This document shows positions 43,457-53,507 of a stretch of 64,000 nucleotides of DNA, in pieces. A model generated the notes under the pieces. It made no database searches and was not told the DNA's origin. It saw only the letters and a program-made list of their open reading frames with translations. The stretch comes from Leclercia adecarboxylata (GTDB lineage Bacteria; Pseudomonadota; Gammaproteobacteria; Enterobacterales; Enterobacteriaceae): positions 1,674,001 through 1,738,000 of the forward strand of contig LR590464.1 in NCBI GenBank assembly GCA_901472455.1. Reading direction: 5' to 3'. Positions within the stretch are counted from its first letter, which is position 1. Each line of letters starts with the position of its first letter. Both the position numbers and the translations under genes were made by a program.

Positions 43457-44739
43457 ATGAACAAGCATGACGAGTACGACGTGGCTGAACCTTCACGACG
43501 TCGGTTGTTAAAAGGGGTAGGGCGCTTGGCGGCGCTCTCGCCCTGGCGGGTGGTTGCCCGGTGGCGCATGCGGCAAACGCAGAGTGCCCCGGGCACGCTC
43601 TCCCCGGATGCGCGGATGGAGACGCAGCCGTTTTACGGTCAGCATCAGGCGGGGATCTTAACCCCGCAGCAGGCATCGATGATGCTGGTGGCCTTTGATG
43701 TACTGGCCAGCGACAAAAGCGAGCTGGAACGTCTGTTCCGCCTTCTGACGCAGCGCATTGCATTTTTGACCACCGGCGGCCCGGCGCCCGATACGCAGAA
43801 ACCCGCGTCTGCCGCCGATGGACTCGGGGATCCTGGGTGCCTATATCGCCCCGGATAACCTGACCATGACGGTATCGCTGGGGGCCTCGCTGTTTGACGA
43901 TCGCTTTGGTCTCGCCGCGCAAAAAACCCAAATCGTTGCAGAAGATGGTGCGCTTCCCGAATGACTCCTGGGATGCGGCCCTGTGCCACGGCGATCTGCT
44001 GATCCAGATCTGCGCCAACACTCAGGATACGGTGATTCACGCGCTGCGCGATTTGATTAAACACACCCCGGATCTGCTGAGTGTACGCTGGAAGCGGGAA
44101 GGATTTATCTCTGACCACGCCGCGCGCAGCAAAGGCAAAGAGACGCCGGTGAATCTGCTCGGCTTTAAGGATGGCACCGCCAACCCGAACAGCCAGGATG
44201 CGCCCCTGATGGACAAAGTGGTTTGGGTAACGGCCGACCAGAGTGAACCAGCCTGGACGGTGGGGCGGCAGCTATCAGGCGGTGCGCATTATCCAGTTCC
44301 ACGTTGAGTTCTGGGACCGCACGCCGCTCAAGGAACAGCAGACCATTTTTGGCCGCGACAAACACAGCGGCGCGCCGTTGGGGATGAAAACGAGCACGAC
44401 GTGCCGGATTACGCCAGCGATCCTGATGGCGAGACCATTGCGCTCGACAGCCATATCCGCCTTGCTAACCCACGCACAAAGGAGACCGAGTCCAACCTGA
44501 TGATGCGCCGGGGATACAGCTACTCGCTGGGGGTGACTAACTCTGGCCAGTTGGATATGGGCCTGCTGTTTGTCTGCTACCAGCACGATCTGGAGCAGGG
44601 CTTTTTGACCGTGCAGAAGCGCCTGAACGGCGAAGCGCTGGAGGAGTACGTTAAGCCGATTGGCGGGGGCTATTTCTTTGCTCTGCCAGGCGTGCGCGAT
44701 AAAAACGGCTGGCTTGCGCAGGGGCTGCTCGAAGCCTGA
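43457..44739 (+). CDS. efeB: Dye-decolourising peroxidase EfeB (frameshifted)
   Basis: About 425 residues, Tat-exported haem peroxidase. The twin-arginine motif SRRRLLKG is at residues 13-20, and the DyP signature GFKDGTANP is present. Breaks near 43530-43580, 43800, 43920, 44270 and 44390 are single-base. Starts four bases after the efeO stop. Acts with EfeUO in iron uptake, probably oxidising Fe(II) or recovering haem iron. Terminator directly downstream. Confidence 0.94.
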
Positions 44740-44744
44740 ATACC

Positions 44745-44777
44745 GTCCCGCTTACCCCATAAGCGGGACCTATTTTT
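44745..44777 (+). terminator. Terminator of efeUOB
   Basis: Perfect 10-bp stem GTCCCGCTTA/TAAGCGGGAC with CCCCA loop and a T-run. Confidence 0.88.
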
Positions 44778-44962
44778 ATGTCCCGCTAAACTCTTGTTAT
44801 AATTCTGTAATATTCCCATAGCAGACTAACTAACGCTGTCAGGTGAATCTTAAAAGTTGCACTCAGGTAAAAATAATGTTGCATTCATGCTAAATCCTGA
44901 TGTACTTACATTAAGAAAGCGGTAAACCTTACAGTGATCATGAATCGCTCTGGAGATCGCGA

Positions 44963-46027
44963 ATGGTTGGGTCCTCAACTGGACAAGGTAAAGGCAACAA
45001 ACGCAGCACCCGGCGCGGAGTTCACACTCCGGCAGCGATCTCTTCACCGAAAAATTCTCCCCCTCCCCAGTAAATCCTGATTTTTCCGATCCACCGAATG
45101 GTGAGCATAGCGATTCGGTTGGGTCATTTAACCAAGCAAGCTATGGCTTAGAAGGAAGCCAACCCTCAGATGTTTGTTCGCATAATCGTACCGATGCCGG
45201 TACGAGTGATGAATACCAACAACTCAAGGTGCTATCCATGGGAAGACAAAAAGCAGTGATCAAAGCTCGTCGTGAAGCAAAACGTGTGCTGAGACGGGAT
45301 TCACGTAGCCATAAACAGCGTGAAGAAGAGTCGGTCACCTCGCTTGTGCAGATGAGTGGCGTTGAAGCAATTGGCATGGCGCGGGACAGCCGGGATATGG
45401 CGCCAATTGTTGCACGCAATGACGCTCAGGCGCAGTACCTGAATGCTATTGAGAGAAAGTCGCTGATTTTCGCCACCGGTGAAGCCGGTTGCGGGAAAAC
45501 CTGGATAAGTGCAGCCAAAGCGGCAGAGGCTCTGATTCATAAAGACGTCGATAAGATCATTGTCACTCGCCCGGTATTGCAGGCCGATGAAGATCTCGGC
45601 TTCTTGCCCGGTGATATTTCGGAGAAATTTGCGCCATATTTCCGGCCCGTTTATGACGTGCTGGTGAAGCGTTTGGGCGCATCTTTTATGCAGTACTGCC
45701 TGCGACCAGAAATTGGCAAGGTAGAAATTGCGCCGTTCGCCTATATGCGCGGACGTACATTTGAAAATGCAGTTGTGATTCTCGACGAGGCTCAGAACGT
45801 AACTGCTGCGCAAATGAAGATGTTTTTGACGGCGCCTCGGGGAAAACGTGACGGTGATCGTGAACGGGGATATCACCCAGTGCGACCTGCCGGCCGGCGT
45901 AAAATCGGGTCTGAGCGATGCGTTGGCACGTTTCGTTGAGGATGAGATGGTAGGGATAGTACAGTTTACGAAAGATGACTGTGTGCGTTCGGCGCTCTGT
46001 CAGCGAACACTGAACGCCTACTATTGA
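44963..46027 (+). CDS. phoH: Phosphate-starvation-inducible ATPase PhoH (two frameshifts)
   Basis: Walker A ATGEAGCGKT and Walker B VVILDEAQN mark the PhoH ATPase. The core MGRQKAVIKARREAKRVLRR begins at 45238. An upstream ATG at 44963, with GGAG before it, lies 275 nt away; one missing base near 45050-45070 would give exactly 92 extra codons and a 354-residue protein, the long form annotated in E. coli. A second break near 45836 (extra base) separates MKMFLT from RLGENVTVIVNGDITQCDLP. A CTGTCA half-site at 44836 could belong to a PhoB box, but the second half is poor. Confidence 0.9.
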
Positions 46028-46042
46028 GTCTGTTGCTGTATG

Positions 46043-46066
46043 CAAAGCCCGGGAAACCGGGCTTTG
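46043..46066 (+). terminator. Terminator of phoH
   Basis: Stem CAAAGCCCGG/CCGGGCTTTG with GAAA loop, followed by a T-rich tail. Confidence 0.8.
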
Positions 46067-46215
46067 TTGTTTGTGAGGGGCAGATGCGTGATGGCGCTGC
46101 GCTTTGTTTCTTCTCTGCTGGGGGAGAAGAATCCCCACAAAAATATTGGCACGGTCGGCCCCCTCTCCATTCAGGGAGAGGGCGGGGGTGAGGGCCCAGA
46201 ACGCACGGAGTGACA

Positions 46216-46768
46216 GTGGGCTCCGGGAGGGATGGACTCGCTGGGCTCGCCCTGCGGGTAGCCCACTCACTGCGTTCGCGGTCTGTCCAACTGGCTGTCG
46301 CCAGTTGTCGAACCCTCAGTCGAGGGTTCTCATCCCCTCCCTTTCGGGAGAATATAAACGAAAAAAGCCCGTACTTTCGTACGAGCTCTCATCTTAAATA
46401 TGGCGGTGAGGGAGGGATGGACTCGCTGCGCTCGCCCTGCGGGCAGCCTGTTCGCTACGCGCTCAGGCTGTCCAACTGGCTGTCGCCCGTTGTCGAACCC
46501 TCAGTCGAGGGTTCTCATCCCTCCCGCAGGCGTGCTGCATGCGAAAAAAAAGCCCGCATTTTCATGCGAGCTCTTCTTTAAATATGGCGGTGAGGGAGGG
46601 ATGGACTCGCTTCGCTCGCCCTGCGGGCAGCCCACTCACTGCGTTCATGGTCTGTCCAACTGGCTGTCGCCCGTTGTCGAACCCTCTGTCGAGGGGTCTC
46701 ATCCCTCCCTTTCGGGAGAATATAAACGAAAAAAGCCCGTACTTTCGTACGAGCTCTCATCTTAAATA
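46216..46768 (-). repeat. tRNA-derived ~184-bp tandem repeats, array 1
   Basis: Three units lie downstream of the tRNA-Ser gene (read on the minus strand). TGGCGGTGAGGGAGGGAT, the complement of the tRNA 3' end, recurs at 46401, 46585 and in the tRNA at 46769, exactly 184 bp apart; a truncated unit starts near 46216. Each unit holds a terminator-like hairpin (such as GAGCTCGTAC-GAAA-GTACGGGCTTTTTT, or a variant with CGCATG), a T-arm-like GAACCCTCGACTGAGGGTTC and a conserved hairpin-rich middle. The units alternate between two terminator types. Confidence 0.85.
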
Positions 46769-46856
46769 TGGCGGTGAGGGAGGGATTCGAACCCTCGATA
46801 CGTTGCCGTATACACACTTTCCAGGCGTGCTCCTTCAGCCACTCGGACACCTCACC
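46769..46856 (-). tRNA. tRNA-Ser(GGA), copy 1
   Basis: 88 nt on the minus strand beginning GGTGAGGTGTCCGAGTGG. The anticodon loop reads CTGGAAA (anticodon GGA), followed by a long type-II variable arm, the T-arm GGGTTCGAATCCC and an encoded CCA. Same type as E. coli serX. Confidence 0.97.
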
Positions 46857-47001
46857 ATATTGTTTTGCTGCCTTTCCTCTCGGGGGCAACGGGGCGCTAC
46901 TATAGGGAGTCAGGCTAAATCGGTCAAGCAGATTTTCTGCATTAATGCGCGTTCGGTTAAGCAATAATCAGCTCCACGGGTTTCAACCATGGAGCGAACC
47001 A

Positions 47002-47679
47002 TTAACGCTGTGAATCGAGCGCTTCGCTGTTCTTCACCACCTCTTGCGCCTTGCCGTAGCTTTCCATGAGCAACTGATATGCCGGGAAAATGTGCGTGTA
47101 GACTTCCGCCCACTGGCGGCATCCTCACGATTCCAGGTGCGCTGGATCTCAGAGGCCACGGCTGCGGTATCCATGGGCACAACGCCTGCCTGCACCACAC
47201 GCGCCAGGGTGATCTCCTGCGCCATTTTTGCTGTAGGTGCCCGAAGCGTCAATCACGGCAAAGACTTTATAACCGTCAGCCACCGCGCTGATCGACGGAA
47301 AGGCCATGCAGACGCTGGTGATGGTGCCAGCAATAATCAGCGCCTTGCGCCCGGTCGCCTTCACGGCTGCCACGAACTCCGGGTTATCCCAGGCGTTGAT
47401 CTCGCCTTTACGCGCCACATACTGCGCATGCGGGGCATTAGCGTGGATCTCCGGGATCAGCGGGCCGTTTGGCCCTTGTGGTACGGAGGCGGTGGTGATC
47501 ACCGGGATATTCGCCAGACTGGCAATTTTGGCCAGCGCCGCGGCGCGGGCGCGCAGCTCAGGCATTGGCATGTCACCAACGGTCTGGAACAGCCCGCTCT
47601 GGTGGTCGATCAGCAGCATCACAGCATCATTCACATCAATAACCGGACGCGCACCGTTAAAGTTAGCTGGGGTCGACAT
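47002..47679 (-). CDS. Isochorismatase-like hydrolase, YcaC type (frameshifted)
   Basis: About 224 residues. [45 protein letters not shown] and [25 protein letters not shown] give the Asp and Cys of the cysteine-hydrolase triad; YcaC of E. coli is close in pattern. Breaks near 47229 (extra A in an A-run, joining [18 protein letters not shown]) and near 47115. Downstream of and probably co-transcribed with pirin, 20 bp apart. Confidence 0.87.
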
Positions 47680-47699
47680 GGTTCTCTCCTTTATTACGT

Positions 47700-48564
47700 T
47701 CAGATCTGGCCGAAGCGGCCGGAATTGAAATCGCGAATCGCTTCTGCGATTTCGGTTTTACTGTTCATCACGAACGGGCCGTAGCCAACGATGGGTTCAT
47801 TCAGGGGTTCTCCGGCCATCATCAGCACTTTGGTGTCGCTACTGGGCCTCCAGATGCAGCTTCTCGCCTTCCTGACTCAGCACGACAAGCTGAGCTTCAC
47901 CCGCCTGGGCGGAGCCGTTCACCCGTCACACTGCCTTCCAGCACGACCAGCGCCGTGCTCCAGCCTTCAGGTTGAGTGAGCGTCAGAAGGCTGCCCTGAC
48001 GCAGGGTGATATCCCAGAGGTTCAGCGGAGAGTGAGTCTGCGCCGGGCCGGTGACCTCCTCGTAGCGTCCGGCGATCACCCGCAGTTCACCGCTGTCATC
48101 GGATAATGTCAGCACCGGGATCTGGCTTTTTGGTGATGCTCTGGTAGCCCGGCGTCGCCATCTTGTCTTTGGCGGGCAGGTTGACCCACAGCTGCATCAT
48201 TTTTAGCTCGCCACCCTGCTGTGCAAAGGCGCTGGAGTGGAACTCCTCATGCAGAATGCCGGAGCCAGCTGTCATCCACTGCACATCGCCCGGGCCAATC
48301 ACGCCGCCTTTACCCGTCGAGTCGCGGTGTTCCACCTCGCCGGAATAGACAATCGTGACCGTCTCAAAGCCGCGGTGGGGATGCTCGCCCACGCCGCGTT
48401 TTGCCCCATCTGGCGGAAGCTGTACGGCCCGGCGTAATCCAGCAGTAAAAACGGGCTAAGGGGCTCGCCGTGGGTCTGGTAAGAAAACATCGAACGCACC
48501 GGGAAACCGTCGCCAAACCCCAGTGCTGGCGGGGTGCGGTATAAATACCTGTTACGTTTTTCAT
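47700..48564 (-). CDS. Pirin-family protein (YhhW-like, frameshifted)
   Basis: About 287 residues. The bicupin core includes [46 protein letters not shown] and [13 protein letters not shown]. His and Glu metal ligands are present, suggesting quercetinase-like dioxygenase activity or redox sensing. Breaks near 48520, 48395, 48130, 47930 and 47840. Divergent from the LysR gene at 48675, the likely regulator. Confidence 0.88.
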
Positions 48565-48674
48565 CCTCTTCTCCTGATGTTCTGTCGATGTAATTAGCTT
48601 ATATTCATGCTTAATACCCCGGTAGACGGTGAAAATGACATGCACTGTTCCTGATATGGAACTATGAGGACGTT

Positions 48675-49580
48675 ATGCAGGATCTGAATGATTTCGTGTG
48701 GTTTGTGAAAGTGGTGGATCATGGTGGCTTCGCGGCGGCGGGCCGGGCGCTGGATCAGCCTAAATCGAAACTGAGCCGTCGGATTGCGCAGCTTGAGACG
48801 CGGCTCGGCGTGCGCTTGATCCAACGCACCACCCGGCAGTTTACGGTGACGGAGGTGGGGCACACTTTCTATCAGCACTGTAAGGCGATGCTGGTAGAAG
48901 CCGAAGCGGCAGAAGAGGCCGTTGCGGCATTGCAGGCGGAACCCCGCGGCGTGGTCAGGATCACCTGTCCGGTGACGCTCCTGCATGTGCATGTCGGACC
49001 GATGCTGGCGAGGTTTATGGCGCGCTATCCCGGTATTAATCTGCAGCTGGAGGCGACTAACCGACGGGTGGATCTGGTGGCCGAGGGGATTGATGTGGCG
49101 ATCCGCGTTCGCCCGCGTCCGTTTGACGACAGCGATCTGGTTTTGCGGGTGCTGGCCGACAGAGGCCATTGTCTGGTGGCGGCACCGCAGCTGCTTACCC
49201 GGCTGGGAACGCCGCGTGCGCCGTCTGAACTGAGCGCCTGGCCCGGCCTGAGCATGGGGGAGGGGAAACAAGTTCATAAGTGGGCGCTGAGCGGGCCGGA
49301 AGGGGCCAAAGCGGAAATCCATTTTCAACCGCGTCTGATCACCACCGACATGCTGGCACTGCGAGAGGCCGCCATGGCAGGGGTGGGTCTTGTGCAGTTG
49401 CCGATTTTGATGGTCAAGGAGCAGCTGGCGTCCGGGGAGTTAGTTAAAGTGCTTGAGGCATGGGAGCCGCGCAGGGAGGTTATTCATGCGGTCTATCCTT
49501 CCCGGCGTGGGTTGTTACCTTCGGTGAGAACGCTGGTGGATTTTTTGACTGAGGAATATGCGAGGATGGTGGAGGAGTGA
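48675..49580 (+). CDS. LysR-family transcriptional regulator
   Basis: 301 residues, intact. MQDLNDFVWFVKVVDHGGFAAAGRALDQPKSKLSRRIAQLETRLGVRL is the winged HTH. Divergent from the pirin gene with a 110-bp gap, the usual layout for a regulator of pirin and YcaC-like genes in response to quinones or reactive electrophiles. Confidence 0.92.
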   Translation: MQDLNDFVWFVKVVDHGGFAAAGRALDQPKSKLSRRIAQLETRLGVRLIQRTTRQFTVTEVGHTFYQHCKAMLVEAEAAEEAVAALQAEPRGVVRITCPVTLLHVHVGPMLARFMARYPGINLQLEATNRRVDLVAEGIDVAIRVRPRPFDDSDLVLRVLADRGHCLVAAPQLLTRLGTPRAPSELSAWPGLSMGEGKQVHKWALSGPEGAKAEIHFQPRLITTDMLALREAAMAGVGLVQLPILMVKEQLASGELVKVLEAWEPRREVIHAVYPSRRGLLPSVRTLVDFLTEEYARMVEE

Positions 49581-49654
49581 GGCCTGGTGGCGCTTTGTTC
49601 CCTCTCCCTTGGGCAAAGGTTTAGGGTGAGGGACCTAGACCGCACGGTGTCGCA

Positions 49655-50205
49655 TTAAGCACCGGGAGGGATGGACTCGCTTCGCTCGCCCTACGGGCAG
49701 CCTGTTCGCTGCGCTCTTAGACTGTCCAACTGGCCGTAGCCAGTTGTCGAACCCTCGGTCGAGGGCTCTCATCCCTCCCTTTCGGGAAAATATAAACGAA
49801 AAAAGCCCGTACTTTCGTACGCGCTCTCATGTTGAATATGGCGGTGAGGGAGGGATTGACTCGCTGCGCTCGCCCTACGGGCAGCCCACTCACTGCGTTC
49901 GTGGTCTGTCCAACTGGCTGCGCCCGTTGTCGAACCCTCAGTCGAGGGTTCTCATCACTCCCGCAGGCGTGCTACATGCGAAAAAAAAGCCCGCATTTTC
50001 ATGCGAGCTCTTCTTTAAATATGGCGGTGAGGGAGGGATTGACTCGCTGCGCTCGCCCTGCGGGCAGCCTGTTCGCTGCGCGCTCAGGCTGTCCAACTGG
50101 CTGTCGCCCGTTGTCGAACCCTCAGTCGAGGGTTCTCATCCCTCCCTTTCGGGAGAATATAAACGAAAAAAGCCCGTACTTTCGTACGAGCTCTCATCTG
50201 AAATA
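49655..50205 (-). repeat. tRNA-derived ~184-bp tandem repeats, array 2
   Basis: Same three-unit array as at 46216, with TGGCGGTGAGGGAGGGAT at 49839, 50022 and the tRNA at 50206 (spacings 183 and 184). Order of unit types matches array 1, so the whole tRNA plus array has been duplicated rather than each expanding alone. Confidence 0.85.
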
Positions 50206-50293
50206 TGGCGGTGAGGGAGGGATTCGAACCCTCGATACGTTGCCGTATACACACTTTCCAGGCGTGCTCCTTCAGCCACTCGGACACCTCACC
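50206..50293 (-). tRNA. serX: tRNA-Ser(GGA), copy 2 (serX position)
   Basis: 88 nt, identical by eye to the copy at 46769. Adjacent to ghrA, as serX is in E. coli, so this is probably the ancestral copy. CCA encoded. Confidence 0.96.
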
Positions 50294-50521
50294 ATATTGT
50301 TATCCCGTTGTTGCTGGGACGGGCGCTAATGTAAGGAAAAGCCTTACGGACGTCAATCAACTTTTTCAGTAAATTAGCGCGTTGAGACAAACTTCAACCA
50401 ACCTGATTTCTTAATGTGCTGAAAGTGCCTCTTTTATCTACAACGACCAAGGGCACAAATTTTGTTATGCTGCGATGCAGTTGAAAATGAACGTAAAACA
50501 GCGCAACAGAAGGCAATCGCA

Positions 50522-51460
50522 ATGGACATCATTTTTTACCACCCGACATTTGATAACGCTTACTGGATAAAAACGCTTTCGGCGGCGCTGCCGGGCGCAC
50601 GGGTTCGTGAGTGGAAACGTGGCGATAACGACCCGGCGGATTATGCCCTGGTGTGGCATCCTCCGGTAGAAATGCTGCAAGGGCGTAAACTGAAAGCGGT
50701 CTTCGCCCTGGGAGCTGGGGTAGATTCGATCCTCAGCAAGCTCAAGGCGCACCCGGAGATGCTGCCGGAATCCATTCCTCTGTTTCGTCTTGAAGATACG
50801 GGGATGGGGCAGCAGATGCAGGAGTACGCCACCAGTCAGGTACTGCACTGGTTCCGCCGGTTTGACGACTATCAGGCGTTAAAACAGCAGGCGCGCTGGG
50901 AGCCGCTGGCCGATTATCAGCGTGAAGATTTCACCATCGGTATCCTCGGGGCAGGGGTGCTGGGGTCGAAGGTGGCCGAGGCGCTGGCACCCTGGGGCTT
51001 CCCGCTGCGCTGCTGGAGTCGGACCCGTAAAGACTATCCGGGTGTCACCAGCTTTGCCGGTATGGATGAACTGCCGCAATTTTTACAGGGCACGCGCGTG
51101 CTGATTAACCTTCTGCCGAACACGGCGGAGACCGTGGGGATTATCAATAGCAGCCTGCTGAATCAGCTGGCAGATAATAGCTACCTGATGAATCTTGCCC
51201 GCGGCGTTCATGTGGTGGAGGCCGATCTGCTGGCGGCGCTGGAGCGCGGCAAACTCAAAGGCGCAATGCTCGATGTCTACAGTAAAGAGCCGCTGCCCGC
51301 CGACAATCCTTTATGGGCGCACCCGCGGGTAGCGATGACGCCGCACGTGGCGGCGGTAACGCGTCCGGCCGAAGCCGTGGCCTATATCGCGCGCACCATC
51401 ACTCAGCTGGAAAAAGGCGAGCCGGTCACCGGGCAGGTCGACAGGCAGCGCGGTTACTGA
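50522..51460 (+). CDS. ghrA: Glyoxylate/hydroxypyruvate reductase A
   Basis: 312 residues, 2-hydroxyacid dehydrogenase family. Rossmann motif [16 protein letters not shown], catalytic Arg in [10 protein letters not shown] and His in [13 protein letters not shown]. Reduces glyoxylate and hydroxypyruvate with NADPH. ATG 50522 chosen over an upstream in-frame Met. Intact; terminator at 51465-51487. Confidence 0.96.
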   Translation: MDIIFYHPTFDNAYWIKTLSAALPGARVREWKRGDNDPADYALVWHPPVEMLQGRKLKAVFALGAGVDSILSKLKAHPEMLPESIPLFRLEDTGMGQQMQEYATSQVLHWFRRFDDYQALKQQARWEPLADYQREDFTIGILGAGVLGSKVAEALAPWGFPLRCWSRTRKDYPGVTSFAGMDELPQFLQGTRVLINLLPNTAETVGIINSSLLNQLADNSYLMNLARGVHVVEADLLAALERGKLKGAMLDVYSKEPLPADNPLWAHPRVAMTPHVAAVTRPAEAVAYIARTITQLEKGEPVTGQVDRQRGY

Positions 51461-51464
51461 GTCA

Positions 51465-51487
51465 AACCCGGCCATCGCCGGGTTTTT
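51465..51487 (+). terminator. Terminator of ghrA
   Basis: Stem AACCCGGC/GCCGGGTT with CATC loop and T-run. Confidence 0.85.
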
Positions 51488-51543
51488 GCTAATAAACGCC
51501 TGGGATAACTGCTATCCTTTGGGAAACACGAGAGGAGAGAACG

Positions 51544-52281
51544 ATGTACCCCGTTGACCTGCATATGCACACCGTTGCCAGTACTCACGCCTACAGCAAT
51601 CTTCATGACTACATCACCCAGGCAAAGCTAAAGAACATTAAACTCTTTGCGATCACCGATCATGGCCCGGATATGGCAGATGCTCCGCACTACTGGCACT
51701 TTGTGAATATGCGCATCTGGCCGCGGGTGGTGGATGGTGTAGGGATCCTGCGCGGCATTGAGGCCAACATCAAAAACACCCAAGGTGAGATTGACTGTAC
51801 TGGCCCGATGCTGACCTCGCTGGATCTGATCCTTGCCGGTTTTCATGAGCCGGTATTTGCTCCGCAGGACAAAGCCACCAATACCGAGGCGATGATTGCT
51901 ACCATCGCCAGCGGCAACGTGCATATCATCAGCCATCCGGGTAACCCGAAATACCCTATCGACATTCAGGCTGTCGCCCGGGCGGCGGCTGAGCATTCCG
52001 TGGCGCTGGAGATCAACAACTCTTCGTTTATTCACTCCCGCAAAGGCAGTGAAGACAACTGCCGTGAAGTCGCGGCTGCGGTGCGTGACGCCGGTGGCTA
52101 CGTGGCGCTGGGTTCTGATTCCCACACCGCCTTTACGCTGGGTGATTTTAGCGAGTGCCTTAAGATCCTCGATGCGGTGGGCTTCCCTGAAGAGCGCATT
52201 CTGAACGTAACGCCTCGTCGTTTACTTGATTTTCTGGCGTCGCGTGGCATGGCGCCTATTCCCGAATTTGCTGAATTTTAA
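51544..52281 (+). CDS. ycdX: PHP-domain phosphatase YcdX
   Basis: 245 residues. Zinc ligands in [34 protein letters not shown] and GSDSHTAF. Trinuclear zinc phosphatase needed for swarming in E. coli. GAGGAGAG precedes ATG. Upstream of its chaperone ycdY. Intact. Confidence 0.96.
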   Translation: MYPVDLHMHTVASTHAYSNLHDYITQAKLKNIKLFAITDHGPDMADAPHYWHFVNMRIWPRVVDGVGILRGIEANIKNTQGEIDCTGPMLTSLDLILAGFHEPVFAPQDKATNTEAMIATIASGNVHIISHPGNPKYPIDIQAVARAAAEHSVALEINNSSFIHSRKGSEDNCREVAAAVRDAGGYVALGSDSHTAFTLGDFSECLKILDAVGFPEERILNVTPRRLLDFLASRGMAPIPEFAEF

Positions 52282-52301
52282 CTGTGTAATGGACTAAATA
52301 A

Positions 52302-52871
52302 ATGAACGAGTTTTCCATCCTCTGTCGCGTACTGGGTTCCCTTTATTATCGCCAGCCGCAGGATCCGCTGCTGGTGCCGCTGTTTACCCTGGTCCGCGAA
52401 GGCAAGCTGGCCGAAAGCTGGCCACTTGAGCAGGATGAGCTGCTGCAACGTCTGCAAAACAGCTGCGACATGCAGCAGATTTCAGCCGATTACAACGCGC
52501 TCTTTGTTGGCGAAGAGTGTCGCGTGTCGCCTTATCGCTCCGCCTGGGAAGAGGGCGCAACCGAAGCCGAAGTGCGTGCGTTTCTCTCTTCACGCGGTAT
52601 GCCGCTGACCGATACCCCAGCCGACCATATTGGCACGCTGTTGCTGGCGGCTTCCTGGATTGAAGACCACGCGGGCAGAAGACGAAGAAACCGGAGGCGG
52701 CTGGAAACCACTTTTTCGGTGAGTATATTTTTAACCCTGGTGCGGGGCGTTTCTCGGCAAGGTCGAGGCTCATGCCACCTCGCCATTCTGCGGCGCACCA
52801 TGGCAACCGGCTGACCCGTGACGCCATTGCCGCTATGTGGACGAAACTGCAGGGAAGAGAACGAAGAGTGA
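52302..52871 (+). CDS. ycdY: TorD-family chaperone YcdY (several indels)
   Basis: About 184 residues. MNEFSILCRVLGSLYYRQPQDPLLVPLFTLVREGKL, then DYNALFVGEECRVSPYRSAW (TorD/DmsD family). After SWIEDHA at about 52670 the gene accumulates at least six indels in 130 bp; correction restores LFGEYLLPWCGAFLGKVEAHATSPFWRTMAPLTRDAI and ends ENEE. Activates YcdX. Confidence 0.9.
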
Positions 52872-52974
52872 TCTAGATTCACCTTCTTAATGCTAACAGC
52901 AAATCTTCATTTTGCAATATTTTGTGTTCCTGATTCTCATTTCATGGGGCAGCGTATCTGCTAAGATGCGCGCC

Positions 52975-53456
52975 ATGAAACATACTACTTTCTATTGCAA
53001 TCAACGACAGGCTACCTCTCCGGGGATATGGGGTTGGGTTGCCGTCTCCCTCGGACTCCTGAGCTGGGCGGGCTTTCTGGGCTGTACAGCCTATTTCGCC
53101 TGCCCGCAGGGTGGCGTGAAGGGGCTGTTTATCTCTGCATGTACGCTGATGAGCGGCGTAGCGTGGGCGATGATCATCATCCACGGCAGCGCGCTGGCAC
53201 CCCATCTGGAGATCATCGGCTACGTCATGACCGGCGTGGTGGCGTTTTTGATGTGCATCCAGGGCAAAGCATTTCTGCTGTCGTTTGTGCCTGGCACCTT
53301 TATGGGTTGCTTGCGCCACTTTTGCAGGGCAGGGTGACTGGCGGCTGGTGGGTGCCTTCGCTGGCGTTAGGGCTGGTGTTTGGCTATGCCATGAAAAAAC
53401 AGCGGACTGTGGCTGGCGGCGCGCAGAGACAGCGCGCGAAAACGTCACGGCGTTAA
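52975..53456 (+). CDS. ycdZ: DUF1097 inner-membrane protein YcdZ (masked indels)
   Basis: Hydrophobic protein with GIWGWVAVSLGLLSWAGFLGCTAYFACPQGGVKGL and LALGLVFGYAMK, the YcdZ/DUF1097 pattern. The first 19 residues read MKHTTFYCNQRQATSPG, but removing three extra bases (near 52978, 53003 and 53020) gives MNILLSIAITTGYLSG, the family start, without altering the frame afterwards. A further extra T near 53310 and an extra A near 53397 disturb the C-terminus, so the true stop is uncertain. Confidence 0.82.
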
Positions 53457-53465
53457 GCAAATAAA

Positions 53466-53496
53466 AAAGGCGGAGACCAGGGTCTCGCCTTTTTAA
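53466..53496. terminator. Bidirectional terminator between ycdZ and csgG
   Basis: Stem AAGGCGGAGACC/GGTCTCGCCTTTT (one bulged G), flanked by A-run and T-run, serving the two convergent genes. Confidence 0.8.
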
Positions 53497-53507
53497 TGCG
53501 CTTTCTA

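Noticed and set aside
46210..46967. Several ORFs with repeated peptides in the tRNA repeat arrays
   Set aside because: They arise because the repeat units stay open in several frames; no start signals, and the sequence is explained by RNA hairpins and tRNA ends.
46216..50205. CRISPR array
   Set aside because: The repeats are regular but 184 bp long, derive from the tRNA, have no unique spacers and no cas genes nearby.
46769..50293. Genomic island inserted by a tRNA-targeting integrase
   Set aside because: No integrase or phage gene is found, and the duplication includes the whole tRNA and its repeats rather than a short att site.
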